A DNA stretch of 64,000 nucleotides, taken from the NCBI GenBank assembly GCA_017429985.1, contig JAFRNW010000019.1:1-64000 (forward strand), read 5' to 3'. Below are positions 36,730 to 45,375 of the stretch, piece by piece (positions within the stretch are counted from its first letter, which is position 1; the number at the start of each line of letters is the position of its first letter). A program made the translations under genes and the position numbers. The notes beneath the pieces are model-generated. The model worked only from the letters and a program-made list of their open reading frames with translations, was not told the origin of the DNA and ran no database searches. Source of the DNA: Clostridia bacterium. GTDB taxonomy: Bacteria; Bacillota; Clostridia; Christensenellales; CAG-138.

Positions 36730-37629
36730 ATGAAGAAAAAGAATCCGGGTCGGTTTGTCAGCGGCTCCCTGCAGGCAAAGCGCTTCGGCTACGAAATGAT
36801 CACGCCGACGCTGATCGTGATGGCCATCATGACGGCGTATCCGCTGATTTTTACGTTTTATTACAGTTTTACGGACTACGACCTGCTGCAGGTGCTGAAA
36901 GAGCCGGCCAAGTTCGTCGGATTCGGCAACTATGTCAAGCTGCTGTCCACCTATTATTTCCGCAACGCGATATGGAACACCGTGCGTTTTTCGCTGCTCG
37001 CGGTAGTGTTTGAAATGCTCATTGGCTTCATCATGGCGGAATTTGTGCACCGGCTCCAAAGGGGGCAGAAGGTCATGCGTACGCTGCTTCTGATCCCCTA
37101 CCTGCTGCCGACCGTCACCGTCGCGCTGATCTGGCGCATGATGCTTTCGCCGAACTACGGCATTGTCAACCAGGTTCTCGAAGCGCTGCATCTTCCGGTC
37201 TACAACTGGTTTTACGACATTAAAACCGCGTTCCGGGCGATTCTCGTGATCGATATCTGGCAAAGCTCCCCGTTCGTGTTCCTGCTGATGTACGCCGCGC
37301 TGCAGGCCGTTCCCGAGGATCAGTATGAAGCCGCCAAGCTGGACGGAGCGAACTATTTCCAGTCTCTGTTTTACATCACGATCCCGAACATCAAGAACTC
37401 GCTTGCGCTGTGCGCGCTGCTCCGTACGATCGACTCGTTCCGACTGTTCGACAAGGTCAACCTGCTGACCGGCGGCGGACCTGCAAACTCGACCGCGACG
37501 ATCACGCAGTACCTGTACAATACAGGCATCAAGGTCTACCATTTCGGCTACGCGAGCGCCGGCGCCATCGTTATGACGCTGATCGTCCTAATGCTTGCCA
37601 GTGTCTACATCAAGCGCGCGATGAATTGA
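36730..37629 (+). CDS. Carbohydrate ABC transporter permease (MalF type)
   Basis: 299 aa with six helices. The EAA loop is DQYEAAKLDGANYFQSLFY followed by TIPNIKNSL. It should pair with the MalG-like permease at 34514 to form the channel. GGGAGAATGAGCC precedes the start. Confidence 0.93.
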   Translation: MKKKNPGRFVSGSLQAKRFGYEMITPTLIVMAIMTAYPLIFTFYYSFTDYDLLQVLKEPAKFVGFGNYVKLLSTYYFRNAIWNTVRFSLLAVVFEMLIGFIMAEFVHRLQRGQKVMRTLLLIPYLLPTVTVALIWRMMLSPNYGIVNQVLEALHLPVYNWFYDIKTAFRAILVIDIWQSSPFVFLLMYAALQAVPEDQYEAAKLDGANYFQSLFYITIPNIKNSLALCALLRTIDSFRLFDKVNLLTGGGPANSTATITQYLYNTGIKVYHFGYASAGAIVMTLIVLMLASVYIKRAMN

Positions 37630-37639
37630 CGGAGACGGC

Positions 37640-38650
37640 ATGAAACATTTTACCCTGACATTTGCAAACGTCGGTTATGGCGAAGCCATGCTGATCGAGT
37701 TATCCGACCCCTCTTCCAAACGGGGGGTCTTTTCTGTTCTGTTTGATGGAGGCGGGGCAGACCCCGATACGTTTGCCGACCGGGCAGCGGGAAGACGTCC
37801 GTTTGTCGAGCATCTCAGATCCATCGGTACGGATCATATCGACGCGGTCATCATCTCCCATATCCATGAGGACCACGTATCCGGACTGTTGCCGGTTGTT
37901 CAAGCGTTTCCGCCCAAAACGGTGTATCAGACGCTCCCTCCGGATTTCTGGCGGGAAGAGATGAGAAAGCTTAGCGCGGAGGCGGGGGAAACGGTCTCGC
38001 TTCGCAAGTTCACGCAGAGCCTCAATGACTTCCGGGAAATCATGAAGATCACCTCCGACTACGGGGGAACGGTGCGGCAGGTGCTGGCCGGAGACTCGAT
38101 TTCCTTTCCGGACGGGATGACCGCATTCGCGCTCGCTCCCAGCGCTGCGAAAGCGGACGAACTGGAAGCAAAGCTGACGGAACTGTACCGGACGGCGGAA
38201 GGCGGCGTGCCGGATCAGCGGCTGCTCCGCCACCTGGACGGGCATATGAACAACGTGAGCCTCATGCTGCGGTTCGATTACGGGGAGACCCGGGTCCTGC
38301 TTCCGGGAGACACGAACAAGGCGGGATTTGACGGGATCGCGGAAGAGGAGCTTTGCGCGGACCTTTATAAGGTCGGGCATCATGGCCAGATCGACGGAGC
38401 GGACGAGCGGCTGCTTTCCGCAGTGCGGCCGAAGGCCGTAGTCTGCTGCGCTTCGAGCGACCGGCTGTACAACAGTGCGCATCCCGATCTGCTCCGGCTG
38501 ATCCGGAAGGGCGGCGCCGAGCTGTGGTTTTCCGATTGTCCTCCGGATCCGGAGGGAGAACCCGTCCCATCCCACGGACTGCTCCGGATCACGGTCGACG
38601 ATCACGGCGGGCTGGAGGCTGTCTATCTGCCTGCAGACAGAGAGGACTGA
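37640..38650 (+). CDS. MBL-fold metallo-hydrolase (ComEC C-domain-like)
   Basis: 336 aa. The metal site HIHEDH (HxHxDH) lies at about residues 73-78, with a second conserved region LLPGDTNKAGFDG and GHHGQIDGA near the C terminus, as in ComEC-like soluble hydrolases. There is no signal peptide. It begins 10 bases after the permease gene, so it belongs to the ABC operon. Its substrate might be a product brought in by the transporter; this is a guess. Confidence 0.85.
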   Translation: MKHFTLTFANVGYGEAMLIELSDPSSKRGVFSVLFDGGGADPDTFADRAAGRRPFVEHLRSIGTDHIDAVIISHIHEDHVSGLLPVVQAFPPKTVYQTLPPDFWREEMRKLSAEAGETVSLRKFTQSLNDFREIMKITSDYGGTVRQVLAGDSISFPDGMTAFALAPSAAKADELEAKLTELYRTAEGGVPDQRLLRHLDGHMNNVSLMLRFDYGETRVLLPGDTNKAGFDGIAEEELCADLYKVGHHGQIDGADERLLSAVRPKAVVCCASSDRLYNSAHPDLLRLIRKGGAELWFSDCPPDPEGEPVPSHGLLRITVDDHGGLEAVYLPADRED

Positions 38651-38687
38651 TGCGTCCGCCGGCAAGTTCGGCAATATTCAAAATAAG

Positions 38688-38718
38688 ACAGTCCCGGAAC
38701 GCTGCGTTCCGGGACTGT
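38688..38718. terminator. Bidirectional terminator between the MBL and glycosyltransferase genes
   Basis: ACAGTCCCGGAACG / CGTTCCGGGACTGT, a 14-bp perfect stem with a 3-nt loop, between convergent genes. Confidence 0.8.
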
Positions 38719-38757
38719 TGCTTAACCTGATAGAACAGGGGTTCCGTTCGGGATTTA

Positions 38758-40173
38758 TTAAACAGCATGCATTCCGTGGGAAATATCCGCTTTATGCTTA
38801 TCCAGCAAAACGGCATAGGACTTCTTCTGGAACAGCCTTCCGATCGGATCGGATAAAACGCCGGCGGCGACGCCGACGATCCAGACATGCTTCCATCCGG
38901 CAAGCGTTCCGGCAAGAACCATGAGCGCTGCCGCGGCTGCCCAATACACCCCCCTGAACCTGCGGTTTTTCCGGTTGAGCTCTTTGATCATATCAAAGCC
39001 GTTTGACGTGTGCGGCGCGTTTTCAATAAACTCGGCTGCGCCGGCAGGTCCGGGGCAGGAGCGGAAGTCCGCACTGCATTCCCGTGCTGCGTGCGCATAC
39101 GCGGAATGCGCCAGAATCTCCTTCACGGCAGAGCGTATGCCGTTTTCCGAATCGTCACGCAGAAGGATGCCCGCATGGAGATCGGCTGCCCTGGCAGCCA
39201 CCGCTTTCTGCTCGCTTGTCTGGGGATACAGAATCATGGGGGTCGCCATGTAAAGGCTTTCCGAAACGCTGTTCATGCCGCAGTGGGTAATAAAGACGTT
39301 TGCTTTTGAAAGTATGTCAAGCTGGTCGACGTAAGGATAAACCCGGATATTGGCGGGCAGAGGACCGAGAGAGCCGCTGTCTATGGAATTCCCGCAGGAG
39401 ATCACAACGTCAACGTCCTCATCCCTGAGCGCGCGGATGCATTTCTGATAGAGATCGGGCCTGTCGTTGATGACCGTTCCCATGGAGATGTAGACGAGCG
39501 GACGGTGCTCTTTATCCGGTTCGGCTTTTGAAAAGACCGAAGGGCCGACAAAGGCGAAATGATCGGAGAAACTCTCAGCAAACGGTTGAAATCCCTCGGA
39601 TGTATATACCACGGTATCCGTGCTGTTGTCGTTCTGCACCAGCGACAGGGCGCTTTTGACGTGATAGCCGAGCGGCGCAAGGCTTTTCAGCTCTCTGGAA
39701 ATCCTCGGGAGCCCCAGTATCATGTCGGCCAGCTCCTTGGGAGAGTTCTTCATGTACTGAGAGGATACCTGATTGAAGGCAAACGTGCTGGTGGAAACGA
39801 CCATCGGAACATTATGCTTCCAGGCATTCAGTTTTCCCCAGAAGCATACGGAATCCGTGTATACGACATCGGGCCGGAATGATTTGAACTCCCCATCAAG
39901 AAACCCGTCCATAGCGAGCGTGATACGGATGTCCTGCACCGCAAGTTCCGTGGAGGAGACCGTGTTCAGACCCTGCTTTTCTCGCTCTGTCAGAGACGGC
40001 AGAAATCCGTCGCAGGAAACGAAAGCCGCCCCCGTTGCTTCGATCTTCTGCCTGAATTCGCCGAACGAATAGAACCGGACGGCATTTCCGCGCTTCACTA
40101 GTTCTTCCGCAACGGGAAGCATCGGATTCGTATGTCCGTGCGCGGGGATACAGAATAGAGCGATTCTTTTCAT
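38758..40173 (-). CDS. MGT/UGT-family glycosyltransferase with C-terminal membrane segment
   Basis: 471 aa. GT-B fold, family 1: the N terminus MKRIALFCIPAHGHTNPMLP and the nucleotide-sugar site FITHCGMNSVSESLYMATP are typical of macrolide/UDP-glycosyltransferases. Unlike most members (about 400 aa) it has about 70 extra C-terminal residues with two hydrophobic helices (GVYWAAAAALMVLAGTLAGW and the next), suggesting membrane attachment and a lipid acceptor. It overlaps the upstream AbrB-like gene by 4 bases. Confidence 0.87.
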   Translation of the reverse strand: MKRIALFCIPAHGHTNPMLPVAEELVKRGNAVRFYSFGEFRQKIEATGAAFVSCDGFLPSLTEREKQGLNTVSSTELAVQDIRITLAMDGFLDGEFKSFRPDVVYTDSVCFWGKLNAWKHNVPMVVSTSTFAFNQVSSQYMKNSPKELADMILGLPRISRELKSLAPLGYHVKSALSLVQNDNSTDTVVYTSEGFQPFAESFSDHFAFVGPSVFSKAEPDKEHRPLVYISMGTVINDRPDLYQKCIRALRDEDVDVVISCGNSIDSGSLGPLPANIRVYPYVDQLDILSKANVFITHCGMNSVSESLYMATPMILYPQTSEQKAVAARAADLHAGILLRDDSENGIRSAVKEILAHSAYAHAARECSADFRSCPGPAGAAEFIENAPHTSNGFDMIKELNRKNRRFRGVYWAAAAALMVLAGTLAGWKHVWIVGVAAGVLSDPIGRLFQKKSYAVLLDKHKADISHGMHAV

Positions 40174-40388
40174 TTGCCGCTGCTTCCCTTATCCTGGAAT
40201 GCCGCTTCAAGGATCTCGGCAAACGCCCCTTTCGGAGGGATCGCGATGCCCCGGTCCTGATCGCCAAGCAGAAGCAGGGTATCTCCGGGCCTGATCCCGA
40301 ACAGATCGCGCGCCTGCTTGGGTATTACAATCTGGCCCTTTTCGCCAACGGTTGCCGTCCATGCATATTTGCCTTTCGGAGCGTTCAT
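40170..40388 (-). CDS. AbrB/SpoVT-type transcriptional regulator
   Basis: 72 aa. The swapped-hairpin DNA-binding motif is visible as ATVGEKGQIVIPKQARDLFG followed by IRPGDTLLLLGD. It is translationally coupled to the glycosyltransferase gene and likely autoregulates the pair; a palindrome overlaps its promoter. Confidence 0.88.
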   Translation of the reverse strand: MNAPKGKYAWTATVGEKGQIVIPKQARDLFGIRPGDTLLLLGDQDRGIAIPPKGAFAEILEAAFQDKGSSGK

Positions 40389-40423
40389 TTTCGTTTACCT
40401 CATAAGTATGATATGTATTACAA

Positions 40424-40452
40424 ATCGTACGTACGGATACGCGGTTTGTCAA
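40424..40452 (-). promoter_or_regulatory. Promoter and palindromic operator of the abrB-glycosyltransferase operon
   Basis: On the minus strand TTGACA (40447-40452), a 17-bp spacer and TACGAT (40424-40429). The palindrome ATCGTACGTACGGAT (40424-40438) overlaps the -10 and spacer, a natural repressor site. Confidence 0.6.
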
Positions 40453-40483
40453 GACGGCACGGCCGTCTGCACCGGTTCCTTGT

Positions 40484-41338
40484 TCAGAATACGTACATCC
40501 AGATGCCCAGCCACTGGAGCAGTGCGCCGGCGAGCACAAAGATGTGCCAGATAAAATGAGAACCCTTTACCTTCCACGCAAAGGGGATCATCCCGAGCGT
40601 GTAAACAATGCCCCCGGAAAGGATGAACCACAGCAGCGCCGGACTGGCAGACCACATACGCGGTATGAAAACTGCCGCGCTCCATCCGATGGCGAAGAAC
40701 AGCGCAAAATGCAGAGCCCGCACGAACATCGGGCCGAAAACTCCCACAAAGGTTACGCCGACGGCGATCAGAACCCACATGGCGATGCACAGGACCGTTC
40801 CCGGCGTTCCGCCAATGAACAGCAGATGGATCGGCGTGATGGTCCCGCCGATCAGGAGGTAGATCGAGCAATAGTCAAATCTTCGCCAGATCCGCTTTAC
40901 GGTGCTTCCGGTGCGGAAGGCATGATAGAGACAGCTCATGAGGAACATCAGAAACAGGCAGCCGCCGTAAACGATGCCGGAAAAGACCGCTTCAGGCCGG
41001 TCCGCTTTCAGCAGAAGAAGGATCAGCGTGACGATGCTCAAAGCCGCGCCGGCCCCATGGGTCACGCTGGAACCGACCTCTTCCAGGACGGTGCGGACGG
41101 GAGGTTCCGAAAGCAGCCGGCGTCTTTTCCTCCGTTCGGCGGTCCGTTCCCTGCGGGCGGTGAGATACTGCGCCCTTTCCCGCTCCTTCTCCTCAGACCA
41201 GTCATGCAGCACGGCGCGGCGTTTCTCCCTGAGGTCGCGCCTGCGCCGCCGGTACGTTTCCCTGGCTTCCCGCAGTTCGGAGTCGATCTCGGACAGGCGG
41301 GCTCTATTTTTGTCTGCTTTCTCATCCATAGGCGTCAC
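40484..41338 (-). CDS. Hemolysin III/PAQR family membrane protein with basic N-terminal coiled coil
   Basis: 284 aa. Residues from about 85 on form seven helices with HlyIII motifs (EVGSSVTHGAGAALS, SCLYHAF, and a final HFIWHIFVLAGALLQW) whose histidines bind zinc in PAQR relatives. The first 80 residues are an Arg/Glu-rich coiled coil not found in typical 210-220 aa members. Function of bacterial HlyIII proteins is unsettled; many are hydrolases acting on membrane lipids. Confidence 0.85.
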   Translation of the reverse strand: MTPMDEKADKNRARLSEIDSELREARETYRRRRRDLREKRRAVLHDWSEEKERERAQYLTARRERTAERRKRRRLLSEPPVRTVLEEVGSSVTHGAGAALSIVTLILLLLKADRPEAVFSGIVYGGCLFLMFLMSCLYHAFRTGSTVKRIWRRFDYCSIYLLIGGTITPIHLLFIGGTPGTVLCIAMWVLIAVGVTFVGVFGPMFVRALHFALFFAIGWSAAVFIPRMWSASPALLWFILSGGIVYTLGMIPFAWKVKGSHFIWHIFVLAGALLQWLGIWMYVF

Positions 41339-41350
41339 TCCGGCGGATCC

Positions 41351-42283
41351 TCACTTCAGGGAGGAAACGATTTTGCTGATGGGGCGGCTTTCCAACCGGG
41401 CCTTATCGCGATCGATGTCTTCTTTCAAAGCCTTCATTTCGTCGGTGGCGTTTTGTTCGTCATACAGCATCGCGATCAGGGCGTCTTGCCGGCTGATGAT
41501 TTCGCTGTTGATGAGAACGGAAGGCTCCAGCTTGTCGGATACCGTTTCCCTGTACTCTGCCAGCCGCTTTTCCGCCTCCCTGCGCATCTTTTCTGCTTCG
41601 GCCTTTGCTTCCGCGATCCGGGCGCTGATCCGTTCCGTCCGGTAAGTCACTTCAGGATAGGCGTCGGCAAAACGCTTGTGGAAAACGGACTTGTCAGAAA
41701 GAAGCAGATAGACTTCCTTGCGGATCTCTTCCGTGTTGTCCGCTTCGCTCTTTTCGACCCCGATCTTGACGAGTTTCAGCACAAAATGGGTCAGGATAAA
41801 GTCCGCGGAGAACAGCGCGAGCAGAACACATGAAACGGCTTCCTTGACGGAGAGGGGGATGGAGTCAAAGATCCGGTAAAGGACCGGATTGATGAAATGA
41901 ATGATCGCGACGCCGCCCAGTCCGAAGAGGATAAGATTCCCGATCCAGACCCGCCCGTGCAGATTCATGGGTTTCTGGCTGTAGTCCCACCAGCGGGCAT
42001 GGAACCGTTTCTCCATGAAATAGCTGGTCAGATACTCAACAGCGCCGCAGATCAGAAAGGACAGGGCAAAGGTGGTCCCGTAGGCGGATTCGAAAGGAGA
42101 GAGCCCTCCGACGAAAATGGTGATCAGCGCGGCGCCGCTGCCGTAGATCGGAAGAATGGGGCCTGTGAAAAAGCCGCGGTTAATGAACCGGTGGAACTGG
42201 AAATACTTGAGGGTCACCTCAATACACCAGCCCAGAAGCGAATAGGCAAAGAACAGTAATACCAGATTCACAATGTATTCCAA
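41351..42283 (-). CDS. CmpB-type putative membrane protein (ABC_trans_CmpB family)
   Basis: 310 aa. The N-terminal half has about six helices with the family pattern FAYSLLGWCIEVTLKYFQFH and NRGFFTGPILPIYGSGAAL. The C-terminal 100 residues form a charged coiled coil. The family is annotated as putative ABC permease but has no proven function. It lies 12 bases upstream of the HlyIII-like gene on the same strand. Confidence 0.82.
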   Translation of the reverse strand: MEYIVNLVLLFFAYSLLGWCIEVTLKYFQFHRFINRGFFTGPILPIYGSGAALITIFVGGLSPFESAYGTTFALSFLICGAVEYLTSYFMEKRFHARWWDYSQKPMNLHGRVWIGNLILFGLGGVAIIHFINPVLYRIFDSIPLSVKEAVSCVLLALFSADFILTHFVLKLVKIGVEKSEADNTEEIRKEVYLLLSDKSVFHKRFADAYPEVTYRTERISARIAEAKAEAEKMRREAEKRLAEYRETVSDKLEPSVLINSEIISRQDALIAMLYDEQNATDEMKALKEDIDRDKARLESRPISKIVSSLK

Positions 42284-42687
42284 TGCGGTATCCCTCCCGG
42301 ATAATAGTCAAATACAGGGATTAGTATACCCGTTTTTTGAATTGTTTGACAGGTTTTCCTCCGGGGGGACACGGATCCAGCGCCGGGAAACCGTATCCTC
42401 CCCGGCCGACACAAACAATCGTCGGGGCGTTTTAAGCATCTGTTTTGAATGCCGGAGCGCATTGTCCCGGGCTTCCGCACGAATGGAATGTACGCGTTTT
42501 CGTGAAAACAAAAAACAACACCGGGAAAACTTCGGAAAAGCCCTGTGTTTCTCGGTGTTTTTTGGCTCTGGATCACAACGTTAACAAAAGCACCCGCATC
42601 GCAGACTTTCGCAACGTAAAGGGTTTTTGCTTCTTCGTATGAAAGAACAGCAGGATCCTCAGACGGGATTCGCTGTGCATTCCTTCT
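42284..42687 (-). terminator. Intergenic stretch with a terminator for the HTH/DUF6442 pair
   Basis: No credible gene. At 42508-42563 a long imperfect hairpin (AACACCG / CGGTGTT with GAAA / TTTC extension) is followed on the minus strand by GTTTTTTG, a terminator for transcription coming from 42688. The remainder is unassigned. Confidence 0.55.
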
Positions 42688-42894
42688 TCAGAAGTAGAAC
42701 AGCTCTTCAAACTTCTTATCCAGCGCGATGCAGATGATCAGCGCCAGCTTGGCTGTAGGGTTGAACTGTCCGGTTTCAATGGAACTGATGGTATTCCTGG
42801 AAACGCCGACCAGTTTTGCAAGCTCCGTCTGGGACAGTCCCTTCTCTTTTCTCACAAGCGCAAGGTGATTGTGCAGGACAAGTCCGTCTTCCAT
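42688..42894 (-). CDS. Cro/CI-type HTH transcriptional regulator
   Basis: 68 aa from the ATG at 42894, which overlaps the stop of the upstream gene (TAATG). The whole protein is an HTH domain: KEKGLSQTELAKLVGVSRNT and the tail LALIICIALDKKFEELFYF, typical of YgzD-like small repressors. Its own operon promoter is surrounded by repeated operators at 43240-43318. Confidence 0.9.
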   Translation of the reverse strand: MEDGLVLHNHLALVRKEKGLSQTELAKLVGVSRNTISSIETGQFNPTAKLALIICIALDKKFEELFYF

Positions 42895-43220
42895 TAAAGC
42901 ACCCCCGTCAACTGCAGGATCCATACAGCCAGCATGGAGAACGCCAGCACACCCCAGATGATCGTCATAATCAGCTCATGCTTCTTCCGCAGGCGAAGGT
43001 ACTTTGTCAGAAACATCGCAAACGCCATGGAAAACAGCGCAAAGTCCGCGCCGCGGTTCACATAGTGCAGCACAAAGCCGTTCACGGTGTCCACAAGGAT
43101 GAGCAGCACCACGCCGAGGATATATGCCGTCCAGGCGCCGTTTCGCTGTGCTTCACGGTCCGGCAAGTCCTGCTGTTTTCCCTCGCTCTGTGCTTTCGCC
43201 AGAATTTCTTCTCGATTCAT
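42894..43220 (-). CDS. DUF6442-like small membrane protein
   Basis: 108 aa from the ATG at 43220 (GGAGG ten bases upstream). A hydrophilic N terminus (NREEILAKAQSEGKQQDLPD) is followed by three hydrophobic helices. Such proteins are regularly co-encoded with YgzD-like HTH regulators in Clostridia; the function is unknown. The stop codon overlaps the HTH start. Confidence 0.75.
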   Translation of the reverse strand: MNREEILAKAQSEGKQQDLPDREAQRNGAWTAYILGVVLLILVDTVNGFVLHYVNRGADFALFSMAFAMFLTKYLRLRKKHELIMTIIWGVLAFSMLAVWILQLTGVL

Positions 43221-43239
43221 TTTATCCAAACCTCCCCGG

Positions 43240-43318
43240 TGCAAAGTTTACTTGGCACACCGATATCATAGCAATGCCAAGAAAACTTGTCAATACTTTT
43301 TGCAAAGTTTTCTTTGCA
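43240..43318 (-). promoter_or_regulatory. Promoter with three operator copies for the HTH/DUF6442 operon
   Basis: On the minus strand TTGACA (43288-43293), a 17-bp spacer and TATGAT (43265-43270). Related sites surround it: GCAAAGTTTACTTGGC (about 43240-43255), TGCCAAGAAAACTTG within the spacer (43275-43289) and the perfect palindrome TGCAAAGTTTTCTTTGCA (43301-43318). Placement over and around the promoter fits autorepression by the HTH protein. Confidence 0.75.
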
Positions 43319-43368
43319 TTTTTGCTGTGCGGGGCCGGAGACCGTTTTTCCGGCATTTCAAACAAAAA

Positions 43369-43400
43369 AAGATTGCCGTTTTTGATAAAACAGCAATCTT
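43369..43400 (-). terminator. Original terminator of the disrupted tRNA-Arg gene
   Basis: AAGATTGC / GCAATCTT stem followed on the minus strand by a run of T. It lies 5 bases beyond the 3' end of the tRNA half at 43405, as expected for the terminator of the intact tRNA gene. Confidence 0.7.
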
Positions 43401-43404
43401 GTTC

Positions 43405-43449
43405 TGGCGTGCCTGGGAGGATTCGAACCTCTGACCTACAGAGTCGGAG
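43405..43449 (-). pseudogene. 3' half of the original tRNA-Arg(CCG), left junction of the island
   Basis: On the minus strand it reads from the anticodon loop CTCCGAC through the 3' anticodon stem TCTGT, T arm (AGAGGTTCGAATCCTCC), acceptor strand CAGGCAC and GCCA. There is no 5' half next to it. Its TCTGT pairs exactly with ACAGA of the orphan 5' half at 61453-61491, 18 kb away; joining the two at CTCCGAC gives a complete 77-nt tRNA. This is therefore the chromosomal remnant produced by integration in the anticodon loop. Confidence 0.85.
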
Positions 43450-43614
43450 AAGTACAGATAATGATTAGAAAAAAGTTAGTAGCATGGGGAAAAACGCTTA
43501 TTTTTGGCGGTTTTTGACAGCTTGGCTATGTCAAAATATATGATAAAGAGTATCGTTATAAAAGGCCTTTTTTAATAGCTCTGTAGTAAAAATGTAGTAT
43601 GTTTTCAGCTATAG
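43450..43614. repeat. Left arm repeat, copy 1
   Basis: Together with the adjoining tRNA half (43405-43614) it is a direct repeat of 51141-51351, nearly the same length and mostly identical by eye, ending in the identical TGTAGTATGTTTTCAGCTA. The double TGTAGTA motif 11 bp apart looks like arm-type binding sites of a tyrosine integrase. Confidence 0.8.
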
Positions 43615-43860
43615 ATATCCTTATAAGGAGTATCAGCAATGCCTATTGTATTTAGCCGCATATTCTTTTTGTCTAATATAGGTTTTCAGATATTCTAAAA
43701 CGGCCTGACATCATATACGATATAATTGCTGGAACTGTGTTTTAATGAGCATAAGGCTTTTCTGTGCATCGTTAGAATTATTTCTGTCAAACTAATGAGT
43801 TTTCGAGTATAATAATACAATTAAAATGATTTTTTTTCTGATTATTTGAGGTTAAAACTA
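43615..43860. other. AT-rich leader region of the dlt-like operon
   Basis: No gene. Very AT-rich, with several TATAAT-like and TTG-rich stretches (for example ATACGATATAATTGC near 43715 and AATAATACAATTAAAATG near 43810). The operon promoter must be here, but I cannot choose one with confidence. Confidence 0.3.
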
Positions 43861-45372
43861 GTGCGCACAAAAAACGTATTGGAGTATTTGGAAAACAGCG
43901 GCGCTCGATTCACAAACAAAACGGCGGTTATAGATGATTCTGGAGCCTGCACTTATCTGGAACTGCGGACTGTCTGTCAAAAGATCGGGACGGCTCTGGC
44001 ATGCAAGATTACTGTTGGTACTCCGGTGGCGGTACTAATGGAAAAAAGCATATCCGTTCTCCAGGCATTCTTTGGAATCGTTTATGCCGGTGGCTATTAT
44101 GTTCTGTTAAATCCCGACCTTCCAGAGAAGCGTCTGGGGCAAATCCAGAAAGTCCTGCAGGCTCCCATTGTCATCACGGACGCCGGGCATCACAACCTGG
44201 CCCGCACCCTGTTTCCCGAGAACGCAATATGTCGAATCGAAGAATTGGCCGACGGGCCGATCCAGGCAGAAGTCTTGCAAAGGATTCGCAACCGCATGAT
44301 CGATACCGACCCGTTGTATGCCAACTTCACCTCCGGCTCAACCGGTATTCCAAAAGGCGTGATGGTCAATCACCGCTCTGTAATCGATTTTATTGATGTC
44401 TTTACGGAACTATTCCGTCTGAATAATACGGATGTTTTCGGCAATCAAGCGCCTTTTGATTTTGATGTTTCCGTCAAAGACATCTATTCGTCCGTCTATG
44501 TGGGCGGAACGCTGGTCATCCTGCCAAAGCGTCTGTTCTCGAATCCGAAAGAGCTGCTGGATTGGCTCAATGACCGCAAGATTACAACCTTGATCTGGGC
44601 CGTCTCCGCCCTTTGCCTTGTCAGCACCTTTCACGGTCTTGACTACCGAACACCTGAAACGGTACGAAATGTGCTGTTCAGCGGCGAGATGATACCGGAG
44701 AAGCATCTGCGGACATGGCGTGATCATCTGCCCGACGCCCAGTTCGTCAATCTCTACGGCCCGACGGAGATCACCTGCAACTGCACCTATTACATTCTGG
44801 ACAAAAACCTCAATTATACCGAAGGCGTTCCCATTGGACGTCCGTTCCCCAACGAACACGTATTTCTGCTGGATTCAAATGATCAGGAGGTCAAGGCGAA
44901 AGATGTCGTTGGAGAAATATGCGTTCGTGGCACGGCACTTGCACTGGGCTACTGTCGCGCCCCAGAACAAACAGCAGCAGCCTTTACACAGAATCCTCTG
45001 AATATCTGTTATCCGGAGTTGATCTATCGCACTGGCGATTTGGGCAAATACAATGATCTCGGCGAACTCATGTTCTGCGGACGCAAGGATTTTCAAATCA
45101 AGTATATGGGTCACCGGATCGAGTTGGAGGAAATCGAGCGTGTCATCGGCGCGATGCCAGACGTGGAAAGATGCTGCTGTATATTTGATCCGCTGAAAAG
45201 CAAGTTGTATGGCTTTTATGTCGGACTTGCAGAGCCTAACGAGCTACGCAGACGGCTCCAGCAGGAACTTCCTCTCTATATGGTGCCCGGGGCTTTGCGC
45301 CAGCTGTCGGAGTTGCCTCTCAACAAAAACGGCAAGATCGACCGAAAGAGATTACTGGAACGAAAGGAATAG
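43861..45372 (+). CDS. DltA-like amino acid adenylation enzyme
   Basis: 503 aa from the GTG at 43861, preceded by GAGG. Adenylation motifs are all visible: A3 FTSGSTGIPKGVMVNHRS (about residues 160-177), A5 NLYGPTEITCNCTY, A7 YRTGDLGKYNDLGELMFCGR, A8 IKYMGHRIELEEIE and A10 LPLNKNGKIDRKRLLE. Length and order match D-alanine:carrier protein ligase DltA and the AMP ligases of exosortase-type clusters. It should activate an amino acid and load it on the small carrier protein encoded two genes later. Substrate is uncertain because a decarboxylase gene follows instead of a standard dlt neighbour. Confidence 0.9.
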   Translation: MRTKNVLEYLENSGARFTNKTAVIDDSGACTYLELRTVCQKIGTALACKITVGTPVAVLMEKSISVLQAFFGIVYAGGYYVLLNPDLPEKRLGQIQKVLQAPIVITDAGHHNLARTLFPENAICRIEELADGPIQAEVLQRIRNRMIDTDPLYANFTSGSTGIPKGVMVNHRSVIDFIDVFTELFRLNNTDVFGNQAPFDFDVSVKDIYSSVYVGGTLVILPKRLFSNPKELLDWLNDRKITTLIWAVSALCLVSTFHGLDYRTPETVRNVLFSGEMIPEKHLRTWRDHLPDAQFVNLYGPTEITCNCTYYILDKNLNYTEGVPIGRPFPNEHVFLLDSNDQEVKAKDVVGEICVRGTALALGYCRAPEQTAAAFTQNPLNICYPELIYRTGDLGKYNDLGELMFCGRKDFQIKYMGHRIELEEIERVIGAMPDVERCCCIFDPLKSKLYGFYVGLAEPNELRRRLQQELPLYMVPGALRQLSELPLNKNGKIDRKRLLERKE

Positions 45373-45375
45373 TTT

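Noticed and set aside
43261-43320. CRISPR-like short repeats
   Set aside because: The related sequences are three operator copies over one promoter, of irregular spacing and with no spacer array.
43405-43449. A functional tRNA gene at the left edge of the island
   Set aside because: Only the 3' half from the anticodon loop is present; the neighbouring sequence has no D arm or acceptor 5' strand.
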